DNA of 50,975 nt from Amazonocrinis nigriterrae CENA67. GTDB taxonomy: Bacteria; Cyanobacteriota; Cyanobacteriia; Cyanobacteriales; Nostocaceae. The notes beneath the pieces were generated by a model. It was not told the origin of the DNA. It saw nothing but the letters and a program-made list of their open reading frames with translations, and searched no databases. Of this stretch, positions 44,167 to 50,975 are shown piece by piece; positions within the stretch are counted from its first letter, which is position 1; the number at the start of each line of letters is the position of its first letter. A program made the translations under genes and the position numbers. The stretch covers positions 138,184 through 189,158 of the forward strand of contig NZ_JAECZC010000003.1 in the NCBI RefSeq assembly GCF_016056305.1, given 5' to 3'.

Positions 44167-44467
44167 AAGTAATAATTTTGACCTCTTCCTCCCAACTTCC
44201 ATCTCCTGAAAGGCAAGGGAGGAGCAACGAAAAAACAATAGTTTTACTCCCCTCTCCTCGTAGGAGCTACCGTGTACACACAAGTCGTATTACTCCCCTT
44301 AATCCCCCCTTATCAAGGGGGGAAACCGGAAAATCTGGTTCCCTCCCCTTTATAAGGGGGGTAAAACCTAGATTTCTAAACAAATTTAGACTTGTGTGTA
44401 CACCGTAGCCTCGTAGGAGAGGGGCCGGGGGAGAGGTCAAAACAGCACTTGTTGAACTCAAGTGAAT
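44167..44467. other. gap occupied by a REP hairpin with an inserted small element
   Basis: Convergent gap between the FTR1 gene and a secreted-protein gene, almost completely filled by the REP and MITE listed separately. No gene. Confidence 0.6.
44256..44419. mobile_element. MITE-like insertion with 20-bp terminal inverted repeats and 11-bp target duplication
   Basis: The left end CTACCGTGTACACACAAGTC (44267-44286) and right end GACTTGTGTGTACACCGTAG (44389-44408) are inverted with one mismatch. Both are flanked by the direct repeat CCTCGTAGGAG (44256-44266 and 44409-44419). Inside lie two CCCCC/GGGGG hairpins. Removing the 142-base element and one direct repeat rebuilds a palindromic REP (CCCCTCTCCTCG-TAGGAGAGGGG type), so the insertion hit its loop. 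No transposase is encoded; it must have moved with help in trans. Confidence 0.8.
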
Positions 44468-45280
44468 TTATTTTATGTATCCAGTTTCGCCCAAAAACTT
44501 GCGTAAATCGGCAAAATATTGATTGCGATCGCTTTTTTTATAAGCCTGTTGTACTCGTTTCCAACCATCCTGTCCTTGACCTAATAAATATTTATCTGCC
44601 AAGTAGGCTGCTAAAAACCCCTTACCATCATCTCCCTGTTGCCGCGCTTCGGTGTAAGTTTGCCATAACTCTGAGGCATGATTGGCGATTAACTTAGGAT
44701 AGCGGCGAGTAACATCAATCATTTTTCCTTGATGATATTGCCAAATTTGTAGAGGATAGCCAGAAGCAGCATAAGCTGTAAAAGCGTAGGCAAAGCGATC
44801 GTCTTGGCTATCAAATTCTGGCAGTCCGTCCTTGTCTAAATCTTTGAGTCGATAGCCACCATTACCCCATTCATGGCGAGTCTGAATATATTGCTTAGAT
44901 TTACTGTTGTACTGGTAAATTAAAGAATAAGTACAACAATGAGCGCCACCTGTAAAGAAATCGGCAATTACTTCTGGTTCTTTGTTGCCATCCAAGTCTA
45001 GTACTGGTAATTTATTGTCTGTAAACTCCCCAATAGGTCGGTCATATTCACTCTCTTGGGGCAGCTTTTTATCCAAAATAGTTTGACCCGCCCGGACAAT
45101 TCGCAACCGCACATTTTTGTACTGGTATTCCTCTGGTTTTTCATAAGATATTTGCGCCCGGACATTGCCAGATTGTCCAGCGATGGTTTCTGCCCTACCA
45201 GGCTGGGACAAGACAGCAGTTATGCTCAAAATAGCTAGACCTATTAAAGATTGATTAATTAGGGTGCGAATAGTCTTCAT
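44468..45280 (-). CDS. secreted protein with FG-GAP-like repeats
   Basis: Protein of 270 residues with a signal peptide (helix about 10-25, likely cut after GRAET or nearby). Two acidic loops, LDLDGNKEPEVIADFFTGGA and LKDLDKDGLPEFDSQDDRFA, have the D-x-D-x-D-G/x-E pattern that binds Ca2+ in FG-GAP/VCBS or EF-hand-like folds. A CC pair (AHCCTYS) lies between. Probably periplasmic or extracellular; function unknown. It stands alone, 53 bases downstream of the baeRF3-type gene on the same strand. Confidence 0.65.
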   Translation of the reverse strand: MKTIRTLINQSLIGLAILSITAVLSQPGRAETIAGQSGNVRAQISYEKPEEYQYKNVRLRIVRAGQTILDKKLPQESEYDRPIGEFTDNKLPVLDLDGNKEPEVIADFFTGGAHCCTYSLIYQYNSKSKQYIQTRHEWGNGGYRLKDLDKDGLPEFDSQDDRFAYAFTAYAASGYPLQIWQYHQGKMIDVTRRYPKLIANHASELWQTYTEARQQGDDGKGFLAAYLADKYLLGQGQDGWKRVQQAYKKSDRNQYFADLRKFLGETGYIK

Positions 45281-45332
45281 TATTTAGTGTTGTATATAGC
45301 TCGTTCAACTGTATACAACACTACAAAAATGG

Positions 45333-46508
45333 TCAATATCGGAAAATTGCTGCTGCTGGTGCGTCATTAGGCATTTGTTCTGGCTCAACAGTGTAGACAT
45401 TGCCACCGTTTAGAATAGTATGAATAGCAGCAAAATCTAACATATCTGCATCATCAGGTTCTGGTTCTGGATGCAAATCTACAGCCATATTATCGGGGTC
45501 AAATTCACCCCAGATTTGCTTCCCTAGTGGTACAAATAAAGAATCGACTCTTTGATAATAAGCAGCTGGAATGATTTCTTTAAGATCACTAGAAGCTTTA
45601 CCAGTACCTTCGCCAGCAAGTTGTTGAAAAAGCTCAATTGCATCTTTTTCTGGCTTATGAAACAGAGGTTCAACGATTTGCCAGGCTTCTGTGTGCAATT
45701 CTTCTGGCTGGAAAAGTTCTGGTCTTTTGGTAATACCTTCCTCGTGCAAATAAGGATAACTATTTGCCTCACGGTAAATTGGATGCAGATATTCAACACC
45801 TGCCAAAATTAAAGGTGCTGTTTGCTCTTGCAGTTTCTCATGCAATGCGGCATCAACTGCATAAAAGTATTGTAGGATAACTTCTTGGTGCTGATCTCTG
45901 TCTGGGCTTCCTTGACCGTGAAATGCACCTGGCTGTGAGCGTGTAAAAGGATTTGTATTGCTACCTTTGGATGTGGCAATGCGAAATTGACCTTCTTTAG
46001 CGGTTTCGTCGTATTGAAGAGCTTCATCAATGCTTCTAGGCATATTCTCTACTTCTACCTCATTCAGACCAGCCCGTGTACCCTCAAAAAATTTCGCATC
46101 CTTTTGGCTAAGGGCGAGAACGTAGAATTTGCCATCATTATTGATTAAATGTAGCAGCGGCTTGAGATGGAAGCGATCGCTCACAACCACCAATTCTTGC
46201 AATTCTATTGGTAGACGGTAATAGCGAAACACTTTTGGAGAAATAAAGATTGCTAAGCTGTGGTCTTGATGTTCCCAGAAATCACTGGTGTCAAGTTCCC
46301 TAGCTGGCTGAAGAAGATTTTCCGCTTCAGTCTGGCTAATTCCAATTGCATCCAAACGTTCTTCAGCTTCACGGATTAAATTTTTAAAACGAATTGGGTT
46401 TTGTCGAATCTCTGGCCCTGCTTTTTGCATAGGCATATACAAAGAGATACAGTGATTTTGAGGTTGTTCAATTAAAGTTTTTAGTTCATCAATAGACAAT
46501 AGTGTCAT
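45333..46508 (-). CDS. baeRF3-type (eRF1-like) protein
   Basis: Protein of 391 residues. It begins MTLLSIDELKTLIEQPQNHC and ISLYMPMQKAGPEIRQNPIR, the start of the bacterial archaeo-eukaryotic release factor family 3, followed by LAIFISPKVFRYYRLP, FYVLALSQKDAKFFEG, HQEVILQYFYAVDAALHEKL and a C-terminal NGGNVYTVEPEQMPNDAPAA and AIFRY. These are distant relatives of eRF1/Pelota with an L7Ae-like domain, thought to act on stalled ribosomes or translation stress; the cyanobacterial role is unknown. Confidence 0.8.
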   Translation of the reverse strand: MTLLSIDELKTLIEQPQNHCISLYMPMQKAGPEIRQNPIRFKNLIREAEERLDAIGISQTEAENLLQPARELDTSDFWEHQDHSLAIFISPKVFRYYRLPIELQELVVVSDRFHLKPLLHLINNDGKFYVLALSQKDAKFFEGTRAGLNEVEVENMPRSIDEALQYDETAKEGQFRIATSKGSNTNPFTRSQPGAFHGQGSPDRDQHQEVILQYFYAVDAALHEKLQEQTAPLILAGVEYLHPIYREANSYPYLHEEGITKRPELFQPEELHTEAWQIVEPLFHKPEKDAIELFQQLAGEGTGKASSDLKEIIPAAYYQRVDSLFVPLGKQIWGEFDPDNMAVDLHPEPEPDDADMLDFAAIHTILNGGNVYTVEPEQMPNDAPAAAIFRY

Positions 46509-46860
46509 ATTATGTAACTCCTATCCCTTTCAATTAAAGCTGAACAATCTATATTCATTTCAATACCTAAAATTCCAAAATACATCTTTCTTTTGATAAA
46601 AAATTACCCGCCAGGTACACCATTCTTTAGATGGATATACAGGCGGGCATAGACATAGATTTCTTTCAATTCAAACAGTTATCAATTCCAAAATAACTTA
46701 TGAAATTTGTTAACTGCTAACCATCATCAGGAATGAGTACGTTGTTAAGACACTGCATTGCGCGGGTTTTCAAGGCACTCAACTACCATGTTTTGCTGAT
46801 TTGAACAAGTGCTGTTGCGCTGAAGCAATTAGCGTTCATCAGTCAACAATTATCACTCAG
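46509..46860. other. gap with no recognised feature
   Basis: AT-rich, between the baeRF3-type start and the DUF1361 stop. I see no gene, RNA or repeat worth listing. Confidence 0.4.
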
Positions 46861-47526
46861 CTATCCCACATTTCGAGTATTAGTTTTTTGTGACTTAATT
46901 TCCATTCCCTTATTTAGTGGTTTCACAAAACCCAAAGTTACCCGTTTCATAATCCAGTGCAAAGCCATTAGTACTACAAAAGTAATGCCGATGATTATCA
47001 CAGGCTGTTTACCTAAAAGCTCTTCTACACCTTTGGTCAATAAAGCATCTGGTTGAGTAATGAAATCCCAACTATTGAAACGTAAAAAACGACCCCAATA
47101 AATACCAATGGCACAAAGGGCATGAGTAATCAACTCAACCCCTAAAATCCACTGACTTTTACCAATACGGTGTAAGTAGTAACCAAGATTAATTAAAGAG
47201 ATTACATAAGCTTCTAATCCAGCTAAAATTACCAGAATGTAAAGGGGAATTAGTATCAAAGTAATCATCCACACAGATTGAATTGTGCGGATATCATCTA
47301 TCAAATGAATTATATCAGTCAATAAATAAGGTGCATTTGGTAAAAAAGCATAGAAAACTAGAAATCCTAGCCACCAAACCCAAGACCAACTCCGTCTGGT
47401 GCGAAATAGCCAAACACTCAAGGCTAAAGGTATAAAAGCTAGAAATAGATTCCAAGTCATCCAGCTTTTATTAATACTCAAGACGTGCAAAACTCTGGCT
47501 ATTAATTCAATCAATTCTTCTTTCAT
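46861..47526 (-). CDS. DUF1361 integral membrane protein
   Basis: Protein of 221 residues with about seven membrane helices. The family signature WLGFLVFYAFLPNAPYLLTD (about 52-71) and IYWGRFLRFNSWDFITQP (about 141-158) are present. DUF1361 proteins are widespread and uncharacterised; no catalytic motif is evident. The start is the first ATG. Single gene on this strand, with repeat-bearing DNA on its upstream side. Confidence 0.85.
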   Translation of the reverse strand: MKEELIELIARVLHVLSINKSWMTWNLFLAFIPLALSVWLFRTRRSWSWVWWLGFLVFYAFLPNAPYLLTDIIHLIDDIRTIQSVWMITLILIPLYILVILAGLEAYVISLINLGYYLHRIGKSQWILGVELITHALCAIGIYWGRFLRFNSWDFITQPDALLTKGVEELLGKQPVIIIGITFVVLMALHWIMKRVTLGFVKPLNKGMEIKSQKTNTRNVG

Positions 47527-48006
47527 AAATGCTTACTGGCAAGACGTGTGATTGATGTGGATTCGTTCTGTAGTCTTAACTTTAGTGATTGTTTGACATT
47601 GCTGTCAAAATCTAGCAAGTTTTTTTGTGTGTTCTATGCTGGACTGTAAAAATGGCTAATGCTTAATTCTTCACTTAACCAGCTTAAAGACCTAGTATAA
47701 CCAGAAAAACTTCAAAGACATATCTGTCACAGAAAGGAAGTTCTTATCAGCGAGGAAAGCAGCTGCTAAGAACTTCCAGAAGAATTTACATATTTTAGGA
47801 GTCGCCCTTGTTATAGGCATAAGAGTAACTACTATCTGCCTGAGTTCAATTCCAGAATAATTTCCAGAATAATTTGGTAACTTTCTGTAAAGACTTCCCA
47901 AACCCTTATCATATCGAGCTTTTTTCTTGCAAGTGTTTTTTGGAAGCGTTTAACAGTCGGCGTCAACCACTACTTTTCCCACTCCCTACTCCCTACTCCC
48001 TACTCC
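47527..48006. repeat. gap with CTCCCTA tandem 7-mers near the sqdX stop
   Basis: CTCCCTA units repeat four to five times at about 47980-48010, running into the last codons of sqdX. AGAATAATTTCC occurs twice near 47853-47876. No gene seen in the remaining 450 bases. Confidence 0.6.
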
Positions 48007-49170
48007 CTACTTTCTGTGTGTCGTCAATTGTTTGGAAAAAATTACCTTTTGATAGTAATCTTGTAGCTGGCTTGTAGCAGCTGCCCATCCCCAACTTTCT
48101 GCTTCCCTGCGGGCATTTTGACGAATCATGTCTCGTTCTTGTTTTTGCTCTAAAAGGCGAACTGTAGCAGCGATGGCTCCGCCAACACCTTCGGTGAACG
48201 CATCTTGAATATCTGCTGTCGGCTCAAAAAGGTATCCATTTACACCTTCTGTCACAATATCAGGAATTCCGCCAGAACGGGCTGCTACCACTGGACAACC
48301 AGCTGCCATCGCTTCTAGCAGTACTAAGCCTAATGTCTCTGTGCGGGAAGGGAAAATAAAAGCATCAGCGCTAGCAAAGGCAGAACCTAACTCTTGCCCT
48401 ATGAGATAGCCTACAAAATTGGTGTTTGTGCCAGCAAAGTGTTTTTCTAGGGCTTGGCGATGTGGCCCATCTCCCACCAGTGCCAATCGCGCTTGAGGAA
48501 TTGCCTCTAAAATTGGTTTGATGCGCTCAATTTCTTTTTCAGCGGAAAGACGCCCAACATACAAAAGCAAGGGGCTTTCTGGGTGATTCTGAGAGAGACG
48601 CGATCGCATCTCCATACTAGCTAAATCAGGGTGAAAGAATTCTGTATCCACTCCCCGCTGCCATACTTGCACCCGTTCAATGCCGTGTGCAGTCAATTCC
48701 TCCATCATTGCTGTGGAGGTACATAAATTCAATACTGCTTGATTATGTCCGGCTTTCAGCAATTCCCAGAGAAGCCCTTCCAGCATTCCCAAACCGTAAT
48801 GTTGGAGATATTGGGGTAAATGCGTATGATAAGAGGCTACTAGGGGAATGTTGAGAATCTTACTATAAAAAATTCCAGACAAACCTAAAACTGCTGGATT
48901 GACAACATGAATAATATCCGGCTGAAATTCTTCGAGAGCATAACCAATGCTGGGGCGGGGTAGCGCCATTTTTAACTCTGGATACAATGGAAGGGGAAAG
49001 CCAGACACACCATAAACTTTAGCTCCTTTGTGTTCAGTGATACCACCATCTGGGGCAATTACTAACACCTGATTTCCATTGCGCTGTAGATGGTCAACGG
49101 TGTGGCGTAAGCGTGTCACAATGCCGTCAACCTTGGGCAAAAAGGTTTCGGTGAATAGGGCTATTCTCAT
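48007..49170 (-). CDS. sqdX: sulfoquinovosyltransferase (SqdX), sulfolipid synthase
   Basis: GT4 glycosyltransferase of 387 residues that moves sulfoquinovose from UDP-sulfoquinovose to diacylglycerol, making the thylakoid lipid SQDG. Marks: MRIALFTETFLPKVDGIVTR at the start, HTHLPQYLQHYGLGMLEGLL, VGRLSAEKEIERIKPILEAI and the nucleotide-sugar motif FPSRTETLGLVLLEAMAAGC (E-x7-E). The last residues (FSKQLTTHRK) are encoded in the edge of a tandem repeat. sqdB is upstream on the same strand, the known pathway pair, but with 487 bases of repeats between them. Confidence 0.92.
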   Translation of the reverse strand: MRIALFTETFLPKVDGIVTRLRHTVDHLQRNGNQVLVIAPDGGITEHKGAKVYGVSGFPLPLYPELKMALPRPSIGYALEEFQPDIIHVVNPAVLGLSGIFYSKILNIPLVASYHTHLPQYLQHYGLGMLEGLLWELLKAGHNQAVLNLCTSTAMMEELTAHGIERVQVWQRGVDTEFFHPDLASMEMRSRLSQNHPESPLLLYVGRLSAEKEIERIKPILEAIPQARLALVGDGPHRQALEKHFAGTNTNFVGYLIGQELGSAFASADAFIFPSRTETLGLVLLEAMAAGCPVVAARSGGIPDIVTEGVNGYLFEPTADIQDAFTEGVGGAIAATVRLLEQKQERDMIRQNARREAESWGWAAATSQLQDYYQKVIFSKQLTTHRK

Positions 49171-49657
49171 AAAAAACTATTCAGTAGAGGCAGATAATCT
49201 CAGCTTTTTTTGCGTTTCGCTATCAATCACAGAGTAAACTGTCTCCCGTGGCGTAATCAATTCTCTACAGCCAGAATTAATGTTTTGTCGCTGGTTTTGT
49301 ACAAAATCCGAAATGAAAATAGGGAGTGGGGAGTGGGGAGTAGGGAGTAGAGAGTAAGTCAGTAGAGGGAGAAATAACTTATACCCAATTCCCCTTCGGG
49401 TGACGCTCCTGCGTCGAAGATCGCTCTTGAGATCGCCAGTCGCTCATGGGGAGCCACTCCGTTGCGGGGGTTCCCCCCGTTGAAGGAAGTGGCGTGGAAA
49501 CCCCCAAGACCGCGCTGGCTCACCAATTCCCAATTGCCCATTCCCAATTTCCTATTTCCAATTCCCCATGCCCGACCCTGATGAGTGTATTTATTTTCGT
49601 CCAGCTAATGACTTGAATTAAATAAGGTTCTGTCACCAGCTGCACGCAGATTTGCTC
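49171..49657. repeat. sqdB-sqdX gap filled by short tandem repeats and a composite repeat
   Basis: GGGGAGT 7-mers at about 49320-49356, then the composite dispersed repeat at 49390-49524 (TCATGGGGAGCCACTCCG, GGGGGTTCCCCCC, GGCGTGGAAACCCCCAAGAC), then CAATTCCC 7/8-mers to about 49570. The composite resembles 42975-43060 and part of 16224-16480. A promoter for sqdX must lie between these and 49170. Confidence 0.65.
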
Positions 49658-50824
<1,167 letters not shown>

Positions 50825-50903
50825 TTACTCGCTGATAGCTAAATCTATCAGGTTTGTGTACTCTCTCAACCATCAAAAGAGAGAGAGTCGTGAAACAAGG
50901 TTG

Positions 50904-50975
50904 TCAGTTGTCAGTGGTCAGTGGTCAGTTGTCAGTGGTTATTCTCCCCTGCTCCCCTGCTCCCCTGCTCCCCTG
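50904..50975. repeat. tandem 7-mers then 8-mers upstream of sqdB
   Basis: GTCAGTG/GTCAGTT 7-mers (50904-50938) run into CCCCTGCT 8-mers (50945-50975) that continue past the window. The 8-mer is the complement of the GGGGAGCA unit inside the exporter gene. Confidence 0.75.

Overview
The window looks like a filamentous, probably heterocyst-forming (Nostoc-like) cyanobacterium. It is rich in the GCGATCGC octamer (HIP1), carries the photosynthetic NDH-1 genes ndhF1 and ndhD1, a RuBisCO-type LysR regulator and the sulfolipid genes sqdB and sqdX, and is peppered with 7-, 8- and 9-base tandem repeats, palindromes and small inverted-repeat elements of the kind known from Nostoc and Anabaena. I saw no rRNA, tRNA or CRISPR array, and no complete insertion sequence.

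Layout. 1-4.4 kb: end-truncated methyltransferase, a stand-alone PD-(D/E)XK nuclease with four cysteines, a phosphohexomutase and a LapA-type membrane protein. 4.4-7.1 kb: accessory island with BrnT/BrnA, an orphan ribbon-helix-helix antitoxin, a PD-(D/E)XK-like orphan, HicB/HicA and a DUF29 protein. 8.2-16.1 kb: energy and carbon block (ndhD1, ndhF1, thioredoxin, NnrU/Z-ISO-like protein, rbcR-like regulator); the ndhF1-ndhD1 gap holds remnants of two toxin-antitoxin modules. 16.5-20.5 kb: Ser/Thr kinase followed by two membrane-anchored solute-binding proteins without permeases. 21.1-24.4 kb: Crp-family regulator, an arginyl-tRNA-synthetase-like protein lacking the catalytic domain behind an NtcA-type promoter, a probable small RNA gene and a HAD phosphatase. 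24.4-31.7 kb: metal block with an ECF cobalt/nickel importer (cbiM-cbiQ-cbiO), a VOC protein, an Ig-like membrane protein, CbtB and a two-domain multicopper oxidase.

32.5-40.6 kb is the most unusual part: a small double-glycine leader peptide with a cysteine-free acidic core, an HlyD-type adaptor, and one 1770-residue protein that joins a C39 peptidase/ABC exporter to a second ABC exporter. In NHLM-type bacteriocin export systems these are normally two genes. The junction is a G-rich short repeat, and a related repeat pair is inserted in frame between the first membrane and ATPase domains.

41.2-44.2 kb is an iron module (helix-hairpin-helix/EfeO-like lipoprotein, ferritin-like protein, FTR1 permease). 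It is followed by a clear small inverted-repeat insertion with an 11-bp target duplication. 44.4-47.5 kb holds a secreted protein, a baeRF3-type protein and a DUF1361 membrane protein. 48.0-50.8 kb holds sqdX and sqdB for sulfoquinovosyl diacylglycerol synthesis. Family names are from recognition of motifs and remembered family features; no database search was run.
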